From Thuidium tamariscinum (lineage: Eukaryota > Streptophyta > Bryopsida > Hypnales > Thuidiaceae), in contig OX344750.2 in the NCBI GenBank assembly GCA_947034885.2, positions 36,566,821-36,630,820 on the forward strand: a stretch of 64,000 bases of DNA, in the 5' to 3' direction. The position numbers and the translations under genes are program-made. Numbering within the stretch: position 1 is the first letter of the stretch; every line of letters starts with the position of its first letter. Under the pieces are notes generated by a model. The model was not told the DNA's origin. It did no database searches and saw nothing but the letters and a program-made list of their open reading frames with translations. Below, one piece after another: positions 36,941 to 48,300 of the stretch.

Positions 36941-38972
36941 ATGGCTCCTGCCGCAACCACTCTGCAATCCTGGAGTTTCGAACATCGGGCCGCGCCAATG
37001 GAGGAAACCATTTTCAGCAACGTTGATCAGGTACTAAATTTCATTTCATTGTTTTTGCAATTGATTCGATTGATAGAACAGGATCGAAGCCGTCAACTTT
37101 TGATTGAGGGTTCTCTGAAAGCGTAACCTGTCGAGGAAGTTTGTGGGTTCGTAGAATTAGCTAGTCTGTGTGAGTAAGTAATTTGTGTGGAGCAATGCCT
37201 TGTGGCGATCGCAGGTCATCGGCGTGACGGCTCTGGTGGAAGTGGCGAAAGTTACCAAAGCCGAAGGCGCGGTGGCGCGAGTTGTGGCGAAATTAGAGAA
37301 TCTGCAACCTGGCGGCTCTGTGAAAGATCGCATTGGACTTGGGTACGTAGACAGAGTGACAAGCGGGTTGTAGCACGATTGTTCGTGAAATTGTTCGATT
37401 GCTTGGCACTGTGGTCCTAGTGAAGAGTTTCTAGTCCAAGGGTTTGATGCACACCTACTTGCAGAATTTGGACTTCCTGACACGGGTGAGAGGCTGTCCG
37501 CATTGCAGGATGGTATTGGATGCGGAGGAGAAGGGGCTCATAACGCCAGGCAAGACCGTGTTGATCGAACCCACGAGCGGCAACACGGGTGTGTCGTTGG
37601 CCATGGTGGCCCGCAAAAGAGGTTACAAGGTCATACTCGTCATGCTCAGCTCCATGTCCTTGGAACGTCGCATGCTCCTCCGGGCTCTGGGCGCCGAAGT
37701 CGTTCTCTCAGGTGCAATAATAACTCTCTCTTGTGTCTGCTTGGCTTGGAAAGGGTACAGATGCCTGGAATACTTGCTATGGAAGCAAGATTAGCAACTG
37801 TATATAACGCGACCTCAGCTAACTTTGCCAGATTATTTTGATATGTGATCACTGAGTTTCGCAATTGGTGGTTCTTTCGATAGAGGCATCCGGTGGATTT
37901 GCGGAAGTTGTGAAGGTCACGGAGGAGCTTCTTGCGAAGACTCCCAACTCGCACATGCTTTGCCAATTCACGAACCCAGCGAACCCCGACACTCATTTCC
38001 GCTCAACTGGTAAGTTGCCACCCTCGCTACTGCTTTTCATTCACCGAAGATCATCAACGTTATAACACTGTGATGCGTAGATTCGAAGTTTCTCGTTGAT
38101 TCAGGCTGATGTTCGATGCTTCGAATGCAGGGCCGGAGATTTGGAACGCAACAGCAGGGAAGGTTGACATTCTCGTGGCGGGAGTGGGGACGGGCGGAAC
38201 CGTAACGGGTGCTGGACGCTACCTCAAAAGCAAAAACCCTGCGGTCCAAATTGTGGCAGTGGAACCAGCGGAGAGCGCCGTCCTTTCGGGTACGTTAGTA
38301 ACTTCCTCTCGCGACCATATCCTTGCAGTTCAAATCCGAAAACAGCTGATATTCGAAGTTCTTTCTGTCGCTGGAGCTGCCAAGCAATCACTCTCAAAGC
38401 TCTGGCGGAAACGTATGAAATTTCCACCTTGATGATGATAATGAAGTATTCCTAGATTGAAGCGGACAGACCAAGTGCGTGTTGTACAGGAGGAAAGCCA
38501 GGACAGCACAAGATCGCGGGCCTCGGAGCAGGGTTTATTCCCGACACTCTGGACTTGAGTGTCGTAGACCGAGTGATAGCAGTGCACAGTGATGAGGCCA
38601 TCGAGATGACTCGCAGGCTGCACGCTGAAGATGGTCTGCTCGTGGGCATCTCTTCCGGTGCTGCTTTCGCCGCAGCTCTCAAGGTTTTATCCCTTTCTCT
38701 TTCAAACTTCCTGCAATAGCGCAAAGCTCTTTCAATGCTATTCAAGGGTTCAGGAGTTCCTGTCGTGTCGTTGGACAATTTCTCGTAGGACCAATCTTTG
38801 CCCTCCTGTTTCCGAGCAGATTGCGAAGGAGCCATCGAACGCCGGGAAACTCATCGTGGTGGTGTTCCCCAGTGGAGCGGAGCGGTATCTTTCCACGACC
38901 CTCTTTGAGGGCATCAAACAGGAGTGCGAAACGATGGTTTGTACCAAGTCCACCGGCGGACTTGCTCCTTGA
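36941..38972 (+). CDS. O-acetylserine(thiol)lyase-like (cysteine synthase family), tandem copy 1
   Basis: PLP-dependent beta-substituting enzyme of the cysteine synthase/beta-cyanoalanine synthase family. Seven exons: 36941-37030, 37215-37342, 37509-37711, 37884-38009, 38131-38289, 38490-38683 and 38820-38972. Total 1053 nt, 350 aa. Visible motifs: SVKDRIG with the PLP lysine, [12 protein letters not shown] substrate loop, [45 protein letters not shown] phosphate-binding loop, GGKPGQHKI, and [13 protein letters not shown] with the PLP-ring serine. It is unusual in that the family's usual IGNTPL near the N-terminus reads IGVTAL, and the segment before the PLP lysine reads QPGG rather than EPCS. 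There is a 30-residue N-terminal extension that does not look like a typical transit peptide, so cytosol is likely. Neighbour and closest relative: the copy at 43230. Confidence 0.9.
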
Positions 38973-40639
38973 AGATCATTGGTGTGCATTTTGGATAGTA
39001 CACTCCGTCTGATATTTCTCCAGATTTTTCATTAGACTCTGGTTTCTGGAATTCGAATCCATTGGACGTCCACTTGAAGTTTCTCTGGCTTTGTTCCTCA
39101 AGATGACATATCTTTCGGCTGAGGTGATCTCTTACGAATTTTCAAAGTAGATTGAGAATGTCTCCATCAGTAGACAATCATACAGCATGGCGACTATATT
39201 TTTGGGTGAATCAAACCTGCTTGGCCTGCCCATTTCAGTAGAAATATAGGTCAGTAAAACAAACAGATTCTTGGTGAGAATTGAGTAGTTTATGATTGAA
39301 ATACAGGCAGCCAGAGTGCTACAGTAGATTAGAAGTGATAAACAAGCGATTGATCCCCTCAAAGTTTGCACAGCCTCATGTGTAACTCTTCAATAATATG
39401 ATCTCTGAATCTCTGTTTCAGTTCTCACAATCTGGGCAGTTGATATCAGCAGCGTTACCTGAAAATTCACATGAACATGAACATGGCAATCCCCCGAGTG
39501 ATCAGCATTCTAATTCGTGTGACTGAGTAACTCGCTAGCCGAAGAATGGAAATCGGTATCTACTGCGTGAATTAATGAATGCATGCAAGCCCAAATCATC
39601 TCACCAATTGTGAACCAAAGAGCTTCCCGGCTGCAAACTTTCTTTCCACGCAAACTCCGTCAAACTCTCATATCGTGTTACACTGATTGCAACAACGTTC
39701 GAACAGTGAAACACAATAATATCATTCTGCAGTTGACATGCAACTTTGGTACGGGAATAACGTTTTTGAACAATCATGTTTGGTGAGAATTCTTGAGTGT
39801 TTGCTAAGGTAAGGTCCAGTGAGAATTTTAATTTCGTCTGTTGTGACGAACATTAACAAAGCATCCTCCAAAACGTTGCTAAAGCATTGCTACAGATGTT
39901 CTAAACATTGGTTCTAAAGCATCTTCCAAAACGTTGCTAAAACGTTGCTACCCACCCACCCAATTCTAGAAGTGAAATCACGGGTGAAATCATCAAATTA
40001 ACTTTCATTGGATGGCCCCACTCAGCCAGGTAGCAGGTTAGGTCAAAGGACATTAATACTCTAACCTCAGAAGACCGTAAGAAAACGAAATATGTAACAA
40101 AAAAACTAAGACATACATACATACATACATACATACATACATACATGAACAAAGAAGGAGGGCAAAGCAAACCTTGCTAGACCGTATTACATACATTCAT
40201 AAAATTTCTCACAACTATTTACTATAATTGTTCATGAGCAGATTCCAATCAGAGTTGGTTGGACTCAAGCTAAATATTATGTTGAATAATGCATAATTGA
40301 TCCAAAGCAAACCAATCTTTGATCCATTGTTGTTGATTACTTTTAACCTCTAAGTAAATGATTGAATGACCCCTTGTAGGTGATCTTGGGAATGACTGTG
40401 TATGAAGTCATTTTTTAACAAATGTTTTTCAAATTTTGACTCCACATGCGAACATGGACCCCCTTAGTGGAAATACTAGTTTCTTTCTTAAGCATGTGCT
40501 GAAATCAAGCACTATGTTGTCTTGAACTTTTTGGGTAGCATGGGCAACTTTGAGTAGCATGTGCAAAACAATTGATGAATTATGGTGGGACTCTTTAGAG
40601 GTCTTTTTGAGGCAACATTCTTTTCCAAATGAATTTTGG
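38973..40639. other. Intergenic DNA downstream of OASTL-like copy 1
   Basis: No gene recognised. A (CATA)n microsatellite runs at about 40111-40144. Short direct repeats built on 'aaaacgttgctaaa' occur around 39865-39945. Confidence 0.45.
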
Positions 40640-41383
40640 ATTTTCTTAAGATTTAATAGAAGTATTTTTATAGATACAAAGATTCTTGTAAATTCCAATA
40701 AAGTATCACAAATGCTAGCTAGTGATTCAATCTATTCAATTGTCAAAACATACTACATTTATTATTTTGAAACTCTTTTGTCCATACCAATTGGTTTTAT
40801 TTTTTATTGTACATCACAATTTTTTTTCAAAATAGTACATTCAAAATCTTCTAATTATGGAGTTTCAAAGAAGAAAGACAATTCATTTAATTATATATAC
40901 AAACAAATTTATACTTTTCCTAGTCAAAGTTGTACACTTATGACTATATTTAGTGAAATAAAGTTATATAATAAATAAAAAATGATCACCATTAGAAACA
41001 ATGAAATTAAAAATTGTTTGATTGATTGGATATAAGTGAAAACAGTCATTTTGTAAGTCTAAAATTAGTTAAATATCCCAAGTAAGGAACTCATATATTA
41101 TATGGCCTTGATTATAATCACTTTTAATGCATTTTAATCTATTTTCAAAGTATATAATTTGCTATAATGTAAGAAATTCTTCTAGCCCTTTTAACAAGGA
41201 ATCCAAAAATGTAATTATATAGATCAAAAGAATATTTTTTGAGGACAATAATAGCATTAAAAACCTAATTATATGAGTTTTTTTAATACATGTATCATAG
41301 GCCAAGCTTGAGGCCAAGCTATCCAACTCTTGGGGCTTTTAAAAAAAAATTAATTTAATTGGAGATAACTTTTTGTATGGATT

Positions 41384-41437
<54 letters not shown>

Positions 41438-42500
41438 GAGTTTTCTCCTTAAATGTATGTAAGACAACATTTTCTACGTATAATTCTTTTTTAATTTGAC
41501 CTTCACCTAACTTTTGAATCTTTTTAATTTGATATAATTTTAACAAAAGCCATCCTTTAAGCCATTTCAATGCCAATGACCCCTTCAAATAATAGAAGAG
41601 TTGCGTACCACCAAGTTAAATACATCAAAATACCCCAAGGATGGTAAAGAGTCTCAAATCAAGGTCTCCAAATATGTTTGGAATGTGGCATCAAGAACTA
41701 AAAGGGTCCAAAATGATCAAAAATCCCTAAGCCACAATTTGTTGATCAACTTGTTTACTCTAATTGCACTTGGAAGTGCCAAAGGTGCTCATAAAGGTTT
41801 TAGTGAACCTTGTCATTTACACTTGACAATGATCATGAACTTTAGTTAGCATAATAATTTGCTTACAATAATTCAAACTTAAAAGATTGTTTGATAAATA
41901 AAATTGACTTTCCAAAGTGTTGAATTTCAAGATTAAACTGAAGATAGAATAGAAAACTATTATAGGGGTGCATATTGGTGCATATAGGCACATGAATTAA
42001 AATAATTTTAACTCTCATAGATTGATTTAAAAAAAAATTGAAACCAAAATAAACAATGTTATAATCCAATCTGATATATTGAATGACAAAAATAGAAACA
42101 ATTGGAAATCAATGTCAATGTGTTAACAACTTTCTTTGTCAAGTACAAAGCAAACAAAAATGGGATACAAACGTGCAAATATATGTGGGTAGCAAGCCAT
42201 TTTCAATATACTCTTGAATCAATATATTGTGGGAGTAAATGCAAAAATGTTATATTTATAGAAGCTAATTTTGTATAATTCAACTTCTCTAAGTTGACTA
42301 GGGTTCTCTTATTTAAACTGTGGGTTTAAATTTCCAAATTTAATCGAAATAACTAAACAACAAATTCCAACATTTTCCAATTACGAAATTCTCCTTGCAA
42401 GACTTGGGCAAAGACATGCTCCTCACATTTATTTGCAATTGTCTACAAACACTCTTCTATGAAATAATCTCATTAGATTACCTTTCTATGATTAGACTGT
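40640..42500. repeat. Degenerate long repeat U, copy 3
   Basis: Matches copies 1 and 2 in order: 'aattccaataaagtatcaca', 'tttcctagtcaa.gttgtac', 'accattagaaacaatgaaat', 'gggtccaaaatgatcaaaa' and a terminal 'caattgtctacaaacactct'. It lacks the MITE M and CACTA insertions, so it shows the uninterrupted state. It carries its own (AT)n tract at about 41388-41434. Confidence 0.5.
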
Positions 42501-43229
42501 GCGATTCGGCAGACAGCAAGGAGCCTGGTGGATTGCCGTGTTATGGCGTCGATGCAAGATGATCAGTGTCGCAATAAGTAGCAAAGTGAGATGATCATAG
42601 GTTCCTAGATGGGATCACTATGCAGTAACAGAAGTTTCCCGGAATTTCGCAGTAGGAATTATCGGAGGAATCAGGGAATCAGCAAATAGGGATTATCGAT
42701 CAATGCCTCGATCGAATTCCACTTGGCAACCCTGCAAGCTGAACCCGGAACCATAGATAAGATCGAGGGTACAGTACGTCGACTGACAGCTGAAAAAGTT
42801 CGTGCCAAGATCGACTGCCTCTACGCCAGTCCTCGAGCAAGACTGCTGCGGACGAACGTTCAGCTGAAAGTTCGAAAAGGCTTTTGAAATGGTCGTCTTC
42901 ATCACGGCCAGTCGGCCATCGTCCAATGCGGGCAGTATGTATATCTAAATGATCGAGAGTCGTAACGGAATGTGGTTACCATGAACGCATTTTCAAGTAA
43001 GTGACCTGTGCCGTGCTCTGCAAGGCTGGTATCTCACCACCAACTACCTGGCTGATATTGTTATAACTTATTTGCTCTCAAAATTCTGTGTCTCGATCCC
43101 ATCAGCAATCGGTTTTTCACTACTGTTTTTGACACTTGTCTCGATCAGTTAGTTTTCTTGTGCATAAGTGCGTACTCAGCTCGCGGATACACTACTTGAA
43201 TTCTAGAGTCGACGACCTGGAACTGGGCC
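42500..43229 (+). promoter_or_regulatory. Upstream region of OASTL-like copy 2, duplicated with the gene
   Basis: 42770-42960 and 36580-36700 share 'gactgcctctacgc.agtcc', 'gcggacgaacgttc' and following sequence. Just upstream of the ATG both copies share 'ttgaattctagagtcg' or 'tgaattctagagtcgctgac'. Core promoter elements were not placed. Confidence 0.5.
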
Positions 43230-45326
43230 ATGGCTCCCGCCGCAGCGACTCTGCAATCCAAGAGTCTCGAACATCGGGACACACCAACGGAGGAGACCAT
43301 TTTCAGCAGCGTTGATCAGGTACTGAATTTCGTTCAATTGAGTGCGGAAATTGAATTCATTGATGGAACAGAATTGAAGCCGTAAAGTTCCGATTGAGGA
43401 TTCTCAGAATGCGTAACCTGTGAAGGAAGTTTGTGGGTTCCTAGAATTAGCTACAGCAGGCTATGTGAGTTACTAATTTGTGTGGAACAATGTCTGCGTG
43501 GCGATCGCAGGTCATCGGCGAGACGGCACTGGTGGAAGTGGCGAAAATTACCAAAGCTGAAGGCGCGGTGGCGCGAGTTGTGGCGAAATTAGAGAATCTG
43601 CAACCTGGCGGCTCGGTGAAAGATCGCATCGGGCTCGGGTACGCAGACAGAGTGACATGTGGGTTGCAGCACGATTCTCTGTGAAATGGATCGATTAATT
43701 GATTGGCACCGGTGGACCCTGTGAAAGTTTCTAGTTCAAGGTCTGATGTACACAGGCTGCTTGCATGATTTGGATGACTCTCTTCCTTACGCGGGAGAGA
43801 GGCTGTCCGCATTGCAGGATGGTATTGGATGCGGAGGAGAAGGGGCTCATAACGCCAGGCAAGACCGTGTTGATCGAACCCACGAGCGGCAACATGGGTG
43901 TGTCGTTGGCCATGGTAGCACGCAAGAGAGGCTACAAGGTCATACTCGTCATGCCCAACTCCATGTCCTTGGAACGTCGCATGATCCTCCGGGCTCTGGA
44001 CGCCGAAATCGTTCTCTCAGGTCGATCAGTGAGAACTCGACGCAATTATAACTCTCTCGTGTCTACTTGGCTTGGGAGGGGTACAGATGCTTGGAATGCT
44101 TGCAATGGAAGTAAGTTTAGCAACTGCACATAATGCGACCTCAGCTAGCTTTGCTAGATTTGATGTGTAATCACTGAGTTTCACAACTGGTGGTTCTTTC
44201 GCACGGGACAGAGGCATCCGGTGGATTTGCGGAAGCTACGAAGGTCACTGAGGAGCTTCTTGCGAAGACTCCCAACTCACACATGCTTGCCCAATCCAAA
44301 AACCCAGCTAATCCCGACACTCACTTCCGCTCAACTGGTAAGCTGCACCGCCGCTACTGCTTTTCAGAGTCCATGTCCTGACCGCTAGACTACGGGATCG
44401 CCGCTACTGCTTTTCATTCACCAAAGATCATCAGCGTGATGACACTGTGATGCGTAGAGTCGAAGTTTCTGGTTGATTTAGGCTGATGTTTCGAGAGCAG
44501 GGCCGGAGATTTGGAACGCAACAGCAGGGAAGGTTGACATTTTCGTGGCGGGAGTGGGCTCGGGCGGAACCCTAACGGGCATTGGACGCTACCTCAAAAG
44601 CAAAAACCCTGCGGTCCAAATTGTGGCAGTGGAGCCAGCGGAGAGCGCCGTCCTTTCAGGTCCATTTGTAACTTCCTCATGCGACCATACCCTCGCAATT
44701 CAAAAAATCCGAAATCAGCTGACATACAAAGTTCTTTCTATCGCTAGAGCTACAAATTAAGCAATCACTCTCCTCGTTGGAATCATATGAAACTTCCACC
44801 TCGATGATAATAATATAAGAACTCCTGGATTGGAGCTGACAGACCAGTGTGTGTTGTGTAGGAGGCAAGCCAGGACAGCACAAGATCCCGGGCCTCGGAG
44901 CAGGGTTTATTCCCGACATTCTAGACGTGACTGTCATAGACCGAGTGATAGCAGTGCACAGTGATGAGGCCATCGAGATGGCTCGCAGGCTGCACGCTGA
45001 AGATGGTCTGCTCGTGGGTATCTCTTCCGGTGCTGCTTTTGCCGCAGCTCTCAAGGTTTTATCCCTTTCTCCCTTGTCCTTCCTACACTAGCGAAGAGCT
45101 CTTTCAATGCTATTCAAGGGTTCAGGAGTTACTGACAATTTCTCAAAGGACCAATCTTTGCCCTCCTTTTTCCGAGCAGATTGCGAAGGAGCCAGCGAAC
45201 GTCGGGAAACTCATCGTGGTGGTGCTCCCCAGTGGAGCGGAGCGGTATCTTTCCACGGCCCTCTTTGAGGGCATCAAACATGAGTGCGAAACGATGACTT
45301 GCACCAAGTCCACCGGCGGACTTTAG
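43230..45326 (+). CDS. O-acetylserine(thiol)lyase-like (cysteine synthase family), tandem copy 2
   Basis: Seven exons with the same lengths as copy 1 except the last: 43230-43319, 43511-43638, 43818-44020, 44212-44337, 44501-44659, 44862-45055 and 45180-45326. Total 1047 nt, 348 aa. The PLP lysine (SVKDRIG), [16 protein letters not shown] phosphate loop and [13 protein letters not shown] are kept. The N-terminal motif reads IGETAL. The substrate loop reads TSGNMG where the family and copy 1 have TSGNTG (ACG to ATG, a CpG-type transition), and the CQFTNPANP region of copy 1 reads AQSKNPANP here. The frame is intact with no stops, so it is not an obvious pseudogene, but loss of the loop threonine predicts altered or lost O-acetylserine turnover. 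Intron 4 contains a tRNA-like insertion with a target duplication. Confidence 0.88.
44349..44416 (-). mobile_element. 32-bp tRNA-like fragment with 18-bp target duplication, in OASTL copy 2 intron 4
   Basis: 44367-44398 is flanked by identical 18-bp direct repeats 'cgccgctactgcttttca' (44349-44366 and 44399-44416). The same intron of copy 1 has the sequence once. Read on the minus strand, the insert is 'cccgtagtctagcggtcagg' followed by 'acatggactc'. This resembles the D-arm to anticodon-stem part of a tRNA (tRNA-Gln or tRNA-Glu type, from memory). The flanks fit LINE-style retroposition. Confidence 0.6.
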
Positions 45327-48300
45327 GATACCCAGCAAATTAATCTACTGCTTTAGTCCTGTTGAGCTTTAATTTGTCAAATCCGGTGCATCCATCACCT
45401 GAAATTTATCCCAGGTAGCCATCATGTCTCTTGCCAATCAAGCTCATACTCTTCCAATATGTCGACTTATATGGAAAGATTTGGTGAGAGTCTACGGTCT
45501 ACTAAACAGCTCAATGTCAAGCATTGGTAAGCAAAACTCCAAACCACTTGTATTGCTAGCAATTCAAGTACAATGTGTATCAATGTACATATGCGCTACG
45601 ATAACCGTTTTCTACCCTACTCCTTTTCTGTACTATTCAAGAGAGTGAAGCTGCATCTCCAAATCCTTGAGTGGCTCGAGTGCGTTTAATTGGAGTGCGT
45701 TTAATTGGGCAAGGTCATGAATTTGGCACTGTCAACTATGGCCAAATCTCTCCACGAAGGTGAACTCAGGGTAGCACAATCTAAACAAAACTAGTTGTAA
45801 CCCTGGATGCGCCATGAACATCATGGCGCGAATGTGTTATCAACTGCAATTTGTCACCTTCACTTGAAACCCTGAAAAGATAACTGAATTGGAGAGGATT
45901 TAACCACGATAAGAGTACAAAGATGAATGCATATCAATGCCTCATTGCTGCATTGCGCCTCCACCCACGCAAGACGCTAAACCCATCCCTCGAAGTGACA
46001 AAACGTAGGGATTCTTTATTTGCCACACATGATAAAATTTGCAAATTTTTAATTCATATATGCTATCGGAGTTCCTAGACATGTAGAGGTGTAAAACATA
46101 TCTTAGACATGGCCCAAAATTATGAGCTCTTTTATTTTATTCTATCTTGAAAAATATATTTAAAAATTCCCTTAAATAAATCACCAACAAATCTTTTTCC
46201 TCAACTTGAATGGTATTTTAGAGTCTTAGTCAATCATTCAATAATATCTCATGAAATTTTTTCATAATACCTTTGTTGATTCAAAGGAAATCAAGAGCAC
46301 TTGGAGCAATTGTACAAGATGGATATATAGTTATTTAACTTATAAAATCCCATTATCCCTATAAGAGACAAAATTTATATTTCTCATGATTTTTTTAACT
46401 TTTTGTAAAGATAGAAAACACATTAAGCTTTCAAGGAATATAATTCTTATTTTAATTAGTGACTAGAAGGAAAAATTATTACAAAGTAAACCCAAATTTA
46501 GTTGGACAAGTATGAAATTCTTCCTTCCAAAAAAAAAATTTTAATAATGTTTTTAACCCCTAAATCCCAAAGTCCCCACATGGGACTATTGGGAGTTTGG
46601 ATTGGCTTGTGTGACCTCAATTTGTGACATGATTTTTTGAAATTTTTTAAAGATAAAAAATTATGTTAGCTTACTGAAAATATGATTTTATTTTAGTTAG
46701 TCTCTAGAGGTAAATTTATGCTGCCCTAAGTCCAAATAACAATTCAAGGGGTGACCCAAAAAAATTGTAAAAAGTTGAATTTTTTAATTATTTTAATTTT
46801 TCTCAAAGATTATATTTCTGTCTTCATATATATCTTAATTTACTCGATTTGTAGTAGTGATGAGAAAATTATGAAAATTCTTGTTTCTTAAGGCACTCTA
46901 ACTTATTTTTTACAAAGTAACTTACAAAATTCATTTCTAAATGTAATTTTTATAATTTAAAGAATAAAATTACTAGATCCATTGCTAAATAGAGTTAGTT
47001 TTGCTTGCTAAAATAATTTCACCATTGGAATTATTGTTTTTCAATTCCATTTTAGATATTAACAATTTAATTTTCATTCAATTTTGTATTAACTTCTATT
47101 TACAAATTTTTTAAGTACGAAAATTGAGTGTGTTTTTTGTGAATTTTTTCCTAATTCTCAATTCAATCTTCCAATATAAAAAATTAGAAAATCAAAATTG
47201 GTAGTACAAAAAGTTTAAATTATAAAGATTTAGAGCCAAAAATTCTAATCAAGGCAAAAAGAAAAAACTTGCATTGAAAAAATTCTAAACTCTCAAAGAA
47301 CCCCTCAAAGATTGACATGCAAAGCTATTTATTGAAGGCTAAAGATGGTAGCCTAAGCGCAATTGCTATTCTTTGAGCTTGTGAGCTTGTAAGTATGCAA
47401 AGTATACAATTTTCTAAAGATTCCATCTAAAATTTTTGGCCAAATTTCATTAACCTATGGTAAATTTTAGTAGCTATTTTTGTAAGCCTATTATTGTGAA
47501 CCTATTATTGTGGTCCCTTGAACAACCTTATTGTGCCATTTATTGTACTTTGCTAGATTATAAGAACAAAAATCAATGGCTAATTAAAATTCTCTTAAAA
47601 TCAAATGAGGTTATTCCATTCAAATTTAGATTTTTATAATAACTCCCGTCACTCTTGTTTCTTAGTTTCTCTGACCTCTCAGCACTAAGGAGAGTTGCGT
47701 GGCTATAGCCAAAAAATATATATATATTCATTTCTTATTGGCTACAACCATAGGAATCAGGGTTTTTTTTTAGGCAATAAACAGCCTGAAAGCACCAAAA
47801 ATTTATCTCTTGCACCAAGCCTTTAGAAAAATTTGGTGATAAAAAAGTTAAAAAAGCCAGATTCAGATTTTTGATCACACCCTTGCGGCCACTCCCTCCA
47901 TAATGACTCTTGAAGTATGCAACCTTGTCGCCACCTGTAGAGTGGTTGATTCAACAACTTTTCATTTGGCATAGCCTAAATTACACCAATTTTGTTAAGA
48001 TTAATAGAGATTGTAGCCACATGTGCCATATCACCATGTTTTTTTTGTCTATTGGTAAGAAATTAGAAATGGATTTTGCTTGACTTTTCCTAGCAATTGC
48101 AATCTTTGAGGTTGCATTTTTGTTGTAGAGATCATTTCAAACTTTAGAATTGTGGCAATTTCATTTTGATGTTGCCATGTAATCAAAAAATGGAATTTTT
48201 CTAATTGTAAGTTGCAGTCTTCCTAATTCATTTTGCACCACTCTTCCAAACTTTGTCACCCTATTTTGCAAAATTGCCAAGAGATATTTCCTCAGGTTTA

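Noticed and set aside
40081-40146. CRISPR-like regular repeat
   Set aside because: It is a simple tetranucleotide microsatellite without spacers; no CRISPR array exists in the window.
44367-44398. Functional nuclear tRNA gene
   Set aside because: Only about 32 nt of tRNA-like sequence, no T-arm or 3' acceptor strand; a fragment, not a gene.
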